Shown here: piece after piece, positions 36,801-44,424 of the stretch
Layout: each line of letters begins with the position of its first letter
Numbering within the stretch: the first letter of the stretch is position 1
Assembly (NCBI GenBank): GCA_037349315.1
Contig: JBAIAC010000042.1
Span: 3,658,001-3,722,000, forward strand
Length of the DNA stretch: 64,000 nt
Direction of reading: 5' to 3'
From: Chelydra serpentina
Lineage: Eukaryota > Chordata > Testudines > Chelydridae
The notes under the pieces: model-generated
What the model saw: the letters and a program-made list of their open reading frames with translations, nothing else
The model's database searches: none
Told to the model about the DNA's origin: nothing
Made by a program: the position numbers and the translations under genes

Positions 36801-39800
36801 TTGGGGTTCTGCAACGTTTCAGGAAGAGGGAGCTGAACAAGAAACAGGAGAGTTGGCTCATTGTCTTGATCTCAGGTTAGAGTCAAGAATTGATACCTCA
36901 AGAATTGAGATTCTCTAGGAACCAAATGTCATGGATCCACACTCCAGCTCTTAAACAGTCTCTTGGAGGAATCCCTTCAGTCTGCCACACATCCAAAGGA
37001 TTTCACTCTTCCTTCAGAGTAGGCCTCACAGCCTCATCACCTCCTTAACTGAGCCTCTGGGCTCCAGCACTCGGGTTTTCACACCAAGAGCTCTCCCCAG
37101 CTAGTCTACTAAGACAGACTCCTGAACAGAGGCTTGTATGCTCTTCAGGGCCTTATGTGCCACAGCAAGTATTTGCAGTGACACAAAACAGCCTTTTCAA
37201 AACAGAGTAGGATTTATTAGTCACCTGGCATCAATTCTTGGCGTTCCCTGGGAACCAAGCCCTGGTGCTAGGTGAAGTTCTTGAAAGAAAGGATTGCCTG
37301 TGTGCTGTTTGTGACCATCTCTGTTCTAGGACTGGTCTGTGTGTGTGTAAATAAATCAAATTACACTTAGAAAGTACCCAAACTCTGTGTCACTGATTTC
37401 TCCTCCACTGGGCACCCAACCTGCAAGTTCCTGGAGAGCTGCAATGGCTTGGTAGGTCAGCGTTGTTATTATTATTACACAAGGACTCATAATGAAAAGA
37501 TCCTTTTAAATCTAGAGTCACTGAAAAAGTGCCCACATAATTTTATTTATATTTTCTTTTTTAGGAAAGCATCTCGACACTATCAGTAAGTTCCATTTTC
37601 TCCTGGTAGAACCAATGTTATGCTCTGAAAGATTTTTGAATGAATGTGATAATGTCAACTTGAAAATCATAAGTAATACTAATTGCATAACTTCTTATAT
37701 CGGTAATGGGTAGGAAGCCAGTATTGTACATGTGTCTTCAGGAGGCAGCATGGAGTCAGTGACCGGGGGGACTGGGCACTTGATGTCCCTGGCAGAAATG
37801 ACTCCATGCCAGCTCCATAAAAAGAACTTCTGAGAGGGGCTGGTGGCAGCCCAGGATTAAAGTGAGGATATAGTCACTTGGGTCAGGATTCTGTGCACTG
37901 AGTGCCCACAGCCCTGGCATGTAGGTGAGGCATGTGAGTTATAAGTGTGACCTTTCACCCAGCTCAAGGCTGGCATAAAGGCCACTGAGAGAGCTTTGGG
38001 CTGCCTTCTGCCTTTCCTTATAGAGCTGCACCTGGTCAGACCCCTAATGCTGCTACACCAGTGTGAAAAGTGACTTGCACTGGTGTGGCTTATCCTGTGT
38101 CCAATCCCTAGGATTGTACTGATGTAAAACAGTGCACAGTAGATAGGCCAATTGATCAATGATTGGGGGGCAGGCAGTGGTTAATTTCACTCAGGAGAAG
38201 CTTTTACAGGATGTCCTTTTATTTCTGTTTATTATTTAGGTAAACTTCAAGTAGACGTAGGTAAGGGCTTTTTGTTTTGTTTTGTTTCTGTCTCTGATGC
38301 AGCCTTTTCTGTGATAATGAATCCTATTGATGCTGAATTTGTCTGGCTTAATTCTCATCCCCATCTATGTGTTTTCTTTCAGAGTGGAGGAGATCCCTAA
38401 GCGATGCAGGTAATTACAACTCCTATTTAATCAATGGGAGATCCTGCTCCCTTTCACTGCACAAAAAACAAGAAGGGAAGTGTAATATAATATTGTCTCT
38501 GTTCAGAGAAGACAGTCCTGAGGTTCAAAGGAGGGAGAGGAAAGGACTACCACAACATGCCCTCCTTGCACATTGGTCCCATGATTCTGGAAACGATTCC
38601 TGCTCCAAGTGACTGAGCAGTTATTGTCCATTAGGATCCCAGCCCTAGTGTCAGGTAGAGAAACAAGAGTGACCAACCCCAAGAGTTCAAACCAAGGAGT
38701 CACTCTACTCAGACTTCGAATTCTGTGTCTTTTCTCTTCTCTCCTTTTTCCTCTCTCCACCAAATCCCAACTTTCTGCTGTTTTTAACCATCCTTTCCAC
38801 CTTCTCCTTCATGAATTAATTTCCAAACTCTCTTTCTCCTCTCTCCACCCCTAACTTCCTTCTCTTGTAGAAGCTCCTTGCTTTTAAATCAAAACCCCAA
38901 TTTTAAAAACTGAAATCTGGACTGATAGTCATCAGGGCCAGCCAAAGAAAATGATCTACAGAATTTTAGTTTGGGATCTATTGAATTTTGCAGTTATCTA
39001 CAGAGCTCAGAAATGCGGCAGGATGGAGCAGGCATCATGCTTGCATAAAATGAAGTGAGGGAGGGCACATCAGGGAGAAGATAATTGTGACCATGTGAAT
39101 GATATGAGTGGAAATCTACTGGGGCTTCCCTATGATTCCAGGGTCTCTAGTCCCCATCAGGGGAAGAGCAGGATGAGAAACATTCAGAGTCTCAGTCTTG
39201 GCTTAGCAAAACTTCTTCCTCTGTCACCTCCCTCAAGAGCAGAGGTCTCAAACACGCAGCCCGCATGCGGCCCGCGGAGTTATTTCCTGCGGCCCACCAT
39301 AGCCACCGACTCCACTGGCAGCCAAGCTCCAAACATTACTGAGTGTTTATATTTTATTAAAACCCCTCTTTGCATTAGTTTTTTAAAAGTTAATACATTG
39401 ACTTTTAATAGAATACTATATTACTCTTCATTTTTTTTCATTTTTGACTATACTTTTGTATCATTGTATGAAAAGGTTTCAGTGATGCGGCCCTCGGGCC
39501 AATTTACTAGTTCTCATGTGGCCCTCGTGGTGGTTTGAGTTTGAGACCCCTGCTCAAGAGTGACTGCCCTCTGCACTGTGCTGACATCTCAGAACTGCTC
39601 CCCATCAGAGCTGGGTATACCCTGGAGGAAGGAGATTCCCTGAGTCACTCCCCAGTTGGGGCAGATTCTGTCACTGACCCCATCAAACCCTCCCCCAGGG
39701 CCGAGCTCTGCCCCTAACGCTCTGATTCTCTCTCCCCAGCGAATGTGACTCTGGATCCAGACACGGCTCATCCCGACCTCGTCCTGTCTGAGGATCGGAA

Positions 39801-40254
39801 AAGTGTGAGGCGGGGAGACACACGGCAGGATCTGCCCAACAACCCTGAGCGATTTGACACTCGGCCCTGTGTGCTGGGCTGTGAGGGATTCACCTCGGGG
39901 AGACATTGCTGGGAGGTGGAGGTGGGGGGTGGGAGATACTGGGCTGTGGGGGTGGCCAGAGAGTCTGTGGGGAGGAAGGGACAGATCAGCCGTAGCCCTG
40001 AGGGGGGGATCTGGGCTGTGGCACGGTGGCCGGGTCAGTTCCAGGCTCTCACCTCCCCTGTGACCCGCCTGCCCCTGAGCCGGGCCCCCAGCAGGATCCG
40101 GGTTTGTCTGGACTGTGACCGGGGGCAGGTGACATTTATCGATGCTGGTGACGAGGCCCCGATCTTCACTTTCCCGCCGGGCTCCGTCCCTGGGGAGAGA
40201 ATCCGACCCTGGCTCTGGGTGGGGCCGGGATCCCGGCTCCGATTGTGTCCCTGA
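21914..40254 (+). CDS. Butyrophilin-like protein, complete gene (8 coding exons)
   Basis: Joins 21914-22019, 27265-27612, 31467-31751, 35924-36028, 37565-37585, 38240-38260, 38383-38409 and 39740-40254: 1,428 nt, 475 residues plus stop, open throughout, every intron phase 1 with GT-AG ends. Domains: signal peptide about 1-35, IgV 36-151 (C59/C133), IgC 152-246 (C173/C227), transmembrane 247-281, two heptad exons 282-295, a 9-residue exon 296-304, PRY-SPRY (B30.2) 305-475. This is the classical butyrophilin layout: a type I surface protein with a cytoplasmic ligand-sensing B30.2 domain, in a family that modulates T cells. Orthology to a named BTN/BTNL gene is not claimed, as these families expand independently in each lineage. 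The neighbouring TRIM exon and second copy support an MHC-type BTN/TRIM cluster. Confidence 0.92.
22020..23098. other. Intron 1 (first part), nothing else recognised
   Basis: The first about 80 bp resemble the same place in gene 2 (GTAGGAAYCC..., TTTAGGCCCC). The remainder shows no repeat or exon I can name. Confidence 0.4.
23099..23556. mobile_element. hAT non-autonomous element
   Basis: GTCCTGGT duplicated at 23091-23098 and 23557-23564 flanks ends CAGGTCCGGATTTA and CAGGGCTGGCCCTACA (read inward from the right). No transposase frame. Confidence 0.88.
23575..23670 (+). pseudogene. Fossil IgV exon fragment in intron 1
   Basis: Aligns to the start of the functional IgV exon (27273 on): the blocks ATGATTAGACCTGATCA, GCTGTCACTGACATTGT, TTTTGTTACCCTG and CAGGATGAGCACTGAGAA match its [16 protein letters not shown] and PRMSAEN codons. 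Small indels break the frame after the first cysteine, and the exon's second half and donor are gone. It is closer to gene 1's IgV (PDH) than to gene 2's (PEP). Confidence 0.75.
23868..23946 (+). repeat. CR1 3'-end fragment
   Basis: Ends CAGACCAGGTGATCACAATGG...CCTTTGAATCTATGAA, the typical CR1/tail consensus. Very short and 5' truncated. Confidence 0.6.
24017..25108 (+). repeat. LTR fragment (same family as 52125), holding a hAT
   Basis: Shares AGATGTTCCAATAAGCTTC and the CATAAAGCATATGGAGTGCA-type 3' end with the solo LTRs at 52125 and 55209. Its 5' part is missing. A hAT element sits at 24300-24767. Confidence 0.65.
24300..24767. mobile_element. hAT non-autonomous element
   Basis: CAGAGACC duplicated at 24292-24299 and 24768-24775; ends CATAGGCGCTGACT and CACAGGCGCCGACT. 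The interior is purine/GC-rich. Same termini family as 17177-17453. Confidence 0.9.
25348..25612. mobile_element. Harbinger-like MITE with TAG duplication
   Basis: Inverted ends GGGCTATGTCCACACTAC and GGTGTGGTCTACACTAG flanked by TAG at 25345-25347 and 25613-25615. A 3-bp TWA/TAG-type duplication fits PIF/Harbinger elements. No transposase. Confidence 0.7.
25613..26602. other. Intron sequence, nothing recognised
   Basis: Part of intron 1 of gene 1. No repeats with visible ends and no splice-consistent exon. Confidence 0.35.
26603..26804. mobile_element. hAT MITE, 202 bp
   Basis: GAGTAAAG duplicated at 26595-26602 and 26805-26812; ends CAGAGATTCTCATACT and CAGTGGTTCTCACACT. The terminal motif matches the class of the element at 7194. 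Confidence 0.9.
27265..27612 (+). CDS. Butyrophilin gene 1, IgV exon
   Basis: 348 nt after the acceptor TTTGGCAG, closing GAAG|GTCAG. Shows the V-set marks: VLPC (C59), VRWFR (W74), and DEGQYRCFV (C133) with the D-x-G-x-Y-x-C motif. Starts [12 protein letters not shown] as in many butyrophilins. Confidence 0.92.
27905..28525. repeat. Foldback repeat with tRNA-like ends, split by a hAT
   Basis: Without the hAT at 27947-28441, the sequence reads AGCCCAGTAGTCAGAGCACA ... GAGACCCCTGTTCA ... then the inverse TGAACCAGGGGTCTC. This resembles two tRNA-like B-box segments facing each other. A relative lies at 30431-30580. Confidence 0.5.
27947..28441. mobile_element. hAT non-autonomous element, 495 bp
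   Basis: GCAGTAGG duplicated at 27939-27946 and 28442-28449; perfect 14-bp inverted ends CAGGGCCATCCCTA. GC-rich interior, no transposase. Confidence 0.92.
28526..29506. other. Intron 2 sequence, repeat-like but unnamed
   Basis: Contains phrases also present around 30370-30420 (CACACAAAACAGCCAGAAGAGGAG at 29300 versus CACACAAAATAACCAGAGGAGGAG), so it is probably part of the same dispersed repeat. No exon. Confidence 0.35.
29507..30359. mobile_element. hAT non-autonomous element, 853 bp
   Basis: CATTTCTT duplicated at 29499-29506 and 30360-30367; ends CAGGGCTGGATTAAC and CAGGGCCGGATTAAC. Holds a C-rich array (29985-30230) like that at 12830. No transposase frame. Confidence 0.92.
30431..30580. 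repeat. Foldback repeat with opposed tRNA-like boxes
   Basis: Left arm AGCCCAATGGTTAGAGCACTC pairs, imperfectly, with the inverse of GAGTGCTCTAAATACTGAGCT on the right. Both arms look like A boxes and both are followed by TTCAATTCC / TTTGATTCC B-box-like motifs. Confidence 0.5.
30777..30806. repeat. (GA)n microsatellite
   Basis: Uninterrupted GA repeats of about 15 units in intron 2. Confidence 0.9.
31070..31150 (+). repeat. CR1 3'-end fragment
   Basis: GGACTGGATGATCACAGTGG followed by CCTTTCTGACCTTCAAAATC, the typical CR1-derived tail. Short and old. Confidence 0.55.
31467..31751 (+). CDS. Butyrophilin gene 1, IgC exon
   Basis: 285 nt after the acceptor TACTCTAG; donor CAG|GTGAGT. C-set features: [16 protein letters not shown] (C173) and NLSCSIRN (C227), with an N-x-S sequon at N224. 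One codon longer than the gene 2 counterpart. Confidence 0.92.
31752..33380. other. Intron 3, no repeats named except a microsatellite
   Basis: AT-rich intron. A (GATA/GACA)n and (CA)n microsatellite lies at 32919-32965. No exon recognised. Confidence 0.4.
33381..34497 (-). mobile_element. CR1 LINE 3' part
   Basis: Minus-strand CR1 with its 3' end near 33381. Conceptual fragments include [20 protein letters not shown] (RT) at about 34410-34480, then [17 protein letters not shown] and [15 protein letters not shown], in different frames. 5' truncated; stops and shifts make it inactive. Lies in intron 3 of gene 1, antisense to it. Confidence 0.88.
34498..35923. other. Intron 3, CT-rich and GC-rich repeat-like stretches
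   Basis: 34498-34850 is CT-rich and internally repetitive (CCAGTCTCCTT phrases). 35465-35650 is GC-rich, with C and G runs, and looks inserted, but no target duplication was found. Confidence 0.35.
35924..36028 (+). CDS. Butyrophilin gene 1, transmembrane exon
   Basis: 105 nt, phase 1 both sides: acceptor GTTTCAG, donor AGAG|GTAAAG. Encodes [10 protein letters not shown], then about 22 hydrophobic residues ([20 protein letters not shown]) and a KLR stop-transfer. Confidence 0.9.
36415..36640. mobile_element. Pogo/Tigger-like MITE, TA duplication
   Basis: TA at 36413-36414 and 36641-36642 flanks ends CAGTACTGGCGAGTCGCATC and CAGGAGAGTCTCATTTTACG. The terminal style (CAG...AGTC..CAT..TACGC) and TA target fit pogo/Tigger of the Tc1-mariner superfamily. 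No transposase. Confidence 0.7.
36641..37564. other. Intron 4, possible LTR fragment
   Basis: 36925-37260 has features of an LTR piece (GTAGGATTTATTAGTCACCTGG near 37206), but no ends are visible. No exon up to the heptad exon. Confidence 0.3.
37565..37585 (+). CDS. Butyrophilin gene 1, heptad exon 1 (21 nt)
   Basis: TTTTTTAG|21 nt|GTAAGT. Phase 1 on both sides, encoding GKHLDTI. Too short for ORF scans; supported by position, frame and consensus splice sites. Confidence 0.85.
38240..38260 (+). CDS. Butyrophilin gene 1, heptad exon 2 (21 nt)
   Basis: TATTTAG|21 nt|GTAAGG, encoding GKLQVDV in phase 1. Same size and frame as the first heptad exon. Confidence 0.85.
38383..38409 (+). CDS. Butyrophilin gene 1, 27-nt exon before B30.2
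   Basis: TTTCTTTCAG|27 nt|GTAATT, encoding [13 protein letters not shown]-containing 9-residue exon directly before B30.2 is a family hallmark in butyrophilins. Confidence 0.88.
39240..39552. mobile_element. hAT non-autonomous element in intron 7
   Basis: CTCAAGAG duplicated at 39232-39239 and 39553-39560; ends CAGAGGTCTCAAAC and CAGGGGTCTCAAAC. Lies 187 bp before the B30.2 exon. Confidence 0.92.
39740..40254 (+). CDS. Butyrophilin gene 1, B30.2 (PRY-SPRY) exon
   Basis: Follows CTCTCCCCAG and ends at TGA 40252-40254. [67 protein letters not shown] and RPWLWVG, the standard core motifs. 171 residues, full length. The exon is much more GC-rich than the surrounding introns. Confidence 0.93.
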
Positions 40255-41025
40255 GACACACAGCAGAGGGGGGAACCGGAAATTAGCCTCTCTAGCCTCA
40301 TGGGCCCTAGTCTCTATGGTCTTGGAGGACGCCTGTCTACCCAGCCCCTGGATCCTCATCTCTATGGCCCCTGGAAGCTCCTCCCCCTCCCTCCCTGCAG
40401 TCCCCAGAGACAAAGGGGGTGTGGGAAGAACCCCTGGGGTTGCAGGAGGGGCAGAGGTGGGGGCTGGGCAGGGGGTAGCACAAACAGCCAGGCTGGGGAC
40501 AGGCAGATGTGGGGGTGGCAGGGACACAGAATGACTCAGTCAGGGTTTGGGGGGGTTGGGGAGAAGCTAGAAGCTCCGCAGCTGCAGGGAGCAATTTGTG
40601 CAGATCTGTGGGATTAGATCTCCCTGGGGCAGCAAGAGGGGAAGGGATAAAATCAGGGGAAAGAAGGGTGCAGCCAAGGGGGATGATCTGTGACAGGGAG
40701 GGGAGGAGAGTGGAAGAGACAAAGGAAAATAAACAGGGATGACAAGTGAGGGCTAGAAAAATGCTGAGTAGAAAAGGAGAGTATGAAAGAAAAGGGAGAA
40801 GAAAGGGAACAGGAGAGGGACGGGGAGATTTATTACATGTTCCTGAAAGTGAGACGGTAACTCATTAATTCCTGGACATTGGTGCTATTTTAGTGCCATT
40901 TAAGCAAACTGCTGAGTAGCTGTGGATCTCCTTACAATATGCTGTGGTCATTAAACTGTCTTAGCTCCTTTTACTTTCCTGCTTTCCACCTACTTACTGT
41001 ACAATAAAAACATTACAAACAATTC
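40255..41025 (+). other. 3'UTR candidate of butyrophilin gene 1
   Basis: Two AATAAA polyadenylation signals, at 40728-40733 and 41003-41008; the latter is followed by a GTTTCC/T-rich stretch. Purine-rich in the middle. Which site is used cannot be told. Confidence 0.5.
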
Positions 41026-41384
41026 TTGTTTCCTTCACCTTAATGTCCCAGCTGTAATTGTTGTGGGCAGCTCAAGAACGTGAGGTCCAACCTCAGCGCA
41101 GTTACAAACGAGGGCACAAACCCCATGCTGGTTGTGTGTTCTGTATTTAGATTTCACTTGCCAGGTATCAAGTGTGATCCCCTCAAGCACTAAAACAGCC
41201 TTGACATGGGCGGTGGGTGAAGCTTCCCCTGGGGGAGTCTAGTTCCCTGTCCCACCTCTTGCACTCACATTCCACCCCTGTGCTACCCCAGGCCCTGCCC
41301 CTGCTCCACTCCAGGCCCTTCCCCCACTTCGCCCCAGGCCCTGCCCCCTCCCTGCTCAGCGGCCACCACTTGCTGCATCACTCT
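41026..41384. other. Intergenic, repeat-like
   Basis: GC-rich from 41200 (GGGGGAGTCTAG..., C-rich tract); resembles degraded hAT interiors seen elsewhere here. No gene. Confidence 0.3.
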
Positions 41385-41399
41385 CCTACCTGTGTGAGG

Positions 41400-41880
41400 G
41401 CAGGGTTGATAAGGGATGCGGTAAGGGGGGAGGGGTCTTGAGGGAGAGGAAGGGTGAGGAGGGATGCAGCGAGCCAGTGGGCATCTTGCAGACAGGGGAT
41501 GGGCGAGAGGAGGGACACGGCAGTGGGGGGTCTCACAGGGAGGTGGAGTAGAGGAGGGACATAATGAGTGACGTATGGGGCGTCTCGTGGGCAAGGGGAT
41601 GGAGGAGAGGAGGGACACAGCGGGTGATGGGCAGAGACATCTGGCGGGTAGGCGGGTGGATGAGAGGAGGGACAGGATGCGCAGGGCAGTCTTGCGGGGA
41701 GGGTGGAGGAGAGCAGGGACATGGAAAACTGGAGGAGGATCTCACAGGGAAGGGGGTGGAGGTGAGGATGCACATGGTGAGCAGCAGGTGGGCGTTTCGC
41801 AGGGGCAGGGGTGAGGAAGGATGTGGCGAGTGGCAGGCGGGGTGCGGGGTTTCGCAGGGGTGAGGAGGGACGCCACAGGA
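41400..41880. repeat. Diverged minisatellite, about 60-70 bp unit
   Basis: Repeated phrases GAGGAGAGGAGGGACA(C/T), GTGATGGGC(A/G), TCTCACAGGGAGG or TTTCGCAGGGG recur at roughly 60-70 bp intervals. At least six degenerate units. Open frames on the minus strand here come from this G-rich array. Confidence 0.7.
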
Positions 41881-42641
41881 AGGGCCCTCTGAATGAGATA
41901 CCCATGTGGAAAGTTGGGGGCAGTTAATTCAGATAGGAAAGCAAGATGTGATATGGGTAGTATCAGAAACCACCACTGGTAGCTAAACCGGATGGCTAAA
42001 TCTGACAGGCGGCTGTTTTTCACACAACCCATGGGTGAGGAGCTATGAAAATTTGGGGGGCTGCAGAACCAAGGTTGGAGGGGCACCTGCCCACAGCAAA
42101 CAATGCCCCTGTTTGGAAGGGGGAAAAAAGTAAACTTGTCAGAACGAAGGACAGTGCTGAAATGTATCCTAACGAAAATAGTTGCCATAGAGAAAAGGCT
42201 TTGAAATAGGGTTGCCACCACTGAGGTACAAAAAATCAGGACATCCTCAGCCCATAAGCCTGGCAGCATCTACTGAACACCTTATACATGTCCCAGGGCA
42301 GCTACCTCCAAAAAGCATGTGCTTCAGTGTTCACAGAATGTGAGAATTAGATACAGACATTAGGTTTATTATTTTTAATTAAAAGGTATGAAAAGTTTAT
42401 AAGGCGCCAGGCTTTAAGGGGTGTCAAATTAGTCGGAAGTGAATTTTTTTATACAGAATAATTGTGTTAGGATTAATGAAAAGTTAAAAAAAATCAACAA
42501 CAATATCTACTTTCATGTTTACATTGTTCATTTTGAATGCCAAATAAATAAAGTAAAAGTTCATTCTAGACTTCTCATTTTTCTCTACATTGAATGGAAG
42601 TCATAGTTTGCCTGCGGCACCAAAAACCCTTGGGCCAGCCC
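41881..42641. other. Intergenic with degraded hAT-like 3' end
   Basis: 42360-42641 is AT-rich and ends CTTGGGCCAGCCCTG, a hAT-type terminus abutting the DIRS element. The left end and target duplication are not identified. Confidence 0.35.
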
Positions 42642-42803
42642 TGTTCATGTCCATTCCAATCAGGTGTTTGCGCACGCATGTGCACAGTAGCTGGAAGATT
42701 TTTCCCCTAGCATGTAGGGTCATTTTGGGCACCCCTCGGAGTCATGTCTTTATGGCACCCAATATAGAGCCCTGTCGACCCACCACTCCCTGAGTTCCTT
42801 CTT
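42642..42803 (+). repeat. Left inverted terminal repeat of the DIRS element
   Basis: Pairs with 48471-48639 in reverse complement; shared blocks include CACCTGATTGGAATGGACAT, CCTAG(C/-)A..TAGGG, GGCACCCAATATAGAGCCCT and AGTTCCTTCTT. Confidence 0.88.
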
Positions 42804-42960
42804 GCCGGCTACTCTGACAGAGGGGTCGGAGGGTGGGTATTGGAATGAACATGAACAACACATCTTGAAGAACAACCATTACGAGAAGGTGAGTAACTAT
42901 TTTTTCTTCTTCGAGTGCTTGTTCATGTCCATTCCAATCAGGTGACTCACAAGCTCAGGT

Positions 42961-44085
42961 TCAGGTGGTGGGGTCAAAGTCTTCCACCGATTGGAGCACT
43001 GCTCTTCCGAAGGCCAGGTCATCTCTGGCCTGCTGGTTAATCGCATGCTGTGCGGTGAAAGTATGGGTGGAAGACCACATCGCCACGCTACATATTTTCT
43101 GAGTAGGGATTTGTTCCAGGAATGCCGTTGACGAAGCCTGCGCCCTGGTGGAGTGGGCAGTGATAGGAGATGCAGGAACCCCTGCCAGGTTGTAGCACTC
43201 ACAAATACATGACACTATCCATGACAAGATGCATTGAGAGGACACAGGCTGATTTTTCATCCTGTCTGCCACAGCCACAAATAACTCGACCGATTTTCTG
43301 AACAGTTTCATTTTCTCAATGTGAAAGGCCAGCGCCCTGCGGACATCCAGAGAGTGGAGTCTCTGCTCCCTGCCGCTAGAATGTGGCGTAGGGTAGAACA
43401 CCAGGAGGAAGATGTCCTGGTTCATGTGAAACTGTGATACAATCTTTGGGAGGAAAGCAGGATGAGGCCTGAGCTGCACCTTGTCCTTATAGAACATGGT
43501 GTACAGAGGCTCTGATGTTAGAGCCTTGAATTTGGACACCTTCCTGGCCAAGGTTATTGCTACCAGGAACTCCACCTTGTAAGAGAGGTAGAGCAGGGAG
43601 CATGTTGCCAGTATTTCAAATGGTGGCCCCGTGAGCCTGCAGAGGACCAGATTGAGGTCCCAGGCAGGAACTGGCTAACGGACATGAGGGTACAGTCTAT
43701 TGAGACCCTTCAAAAACCTGCTGACCATTGGGTTAGTAAACACCGAGCAGGCCTCTGCACCCGGGAGGAAGGCTGATATGGCGGCTAAGTGGACCCTTAC
43801 TGATGATAAGGAAAGCCTCCGCTGCTTCAGATGTAGGAGGTAGTCCAGAATAAACGGCACTGAGGTTAGCGTCAGGGATGAATGGTGCTGCACTGGCCAG
43901 ATTGAAAATCTCTTCCACTTGGCTAGGTAGGTGACTCTTGTAGAGGGTTTCCTGCTTCCAAGGAAGACTTGTCTGTCCTGCTCTGAGCAGAAAAGTTCCA
44001 TCTGGTTGAACCATGGAGCTTCCACACCATGAGGTGAAGGGACTCGAGATTTGGGTGCTGAAGCCGACCGTGGTCTTAGAATCAT
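42961..44085 (-). pseudogene. DIRS tyrosine recombinase, broken
   Basis: Two pieces in the same element: N-terminal SAM-like part 44085-43675 (TRVTYLAKWKRF, LSSVRVHLAAISAF) and catalytic part 43575-42961. Visible catalytic marks are the first Arg in LDVRRALAF and the H-x-x-R box HSTRAQASS. The codon where the family has the nucleophilic Tyr, after SSTHTFTAQ, reads His (43045-43047). The two pieces are separated by an in-frame stop at 43675-43677. Normally this enzyme inserts the circular cDNA by recombination. Confidence 0.8.
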
Positions 44086-44267
44086 AGAATCATAGAATAT
44101 CAGGGTTGGAAGGGACCTTAGGAGGTCATCTAGTCCAACCCCCTGCTCAAAGCAGGACCAATCCCCAATTTTTGCCCCAGATCCCTAAATGGCCCCCTCA
44201 AGGATTGAACTCACAACCCTGGGTTTAGCAGGCCAATGCTCAAACCACTGAGCTATCCCTCCCCCCC
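44078..44267 (-). repeat. Cry-type SINE inserted in the DIRS element
   Basis: Minus-strand SINE with A box TAGCTCAGTGG, B box GGTTGTGAGTTCAATCC and a CR1-like tail with repeated ATAGAATC units at 44078-44098. Close in sequence to 5319-5502. It interrupts the DIRS element between the RNase H and recombinase regions, so it is younger than the DIRS insertion. Confidence 0.9.
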
Positions 44268-44424
44268 TTCTCTTGCACGAGAAGGTCTGGGAATAGTGAC
44301 CGGGTGAGCGGTGCCTCCATTGACATGTCTAGGATAGATATGTACCAGTGCTAATGGGCCCAGGCTGGTGCTATCAATATGACCTGAGCTCATTTCCTCT
44401 GGATTTTGAGGAATACCTTGTGAA

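Noticed and set aside
39589..40527. Minus-strand open frame of 312 codons
   Set aside because: Antisense to the B30.2 exon, low-complexity Pro/Ser composition, no domain. A shadow of the real exon.
41378..41905. Minus-strand Pro/Ser/Cys-rich open frames
   Set aside because: They are produced by the G-rich minisatellite; repeats, not a protein.
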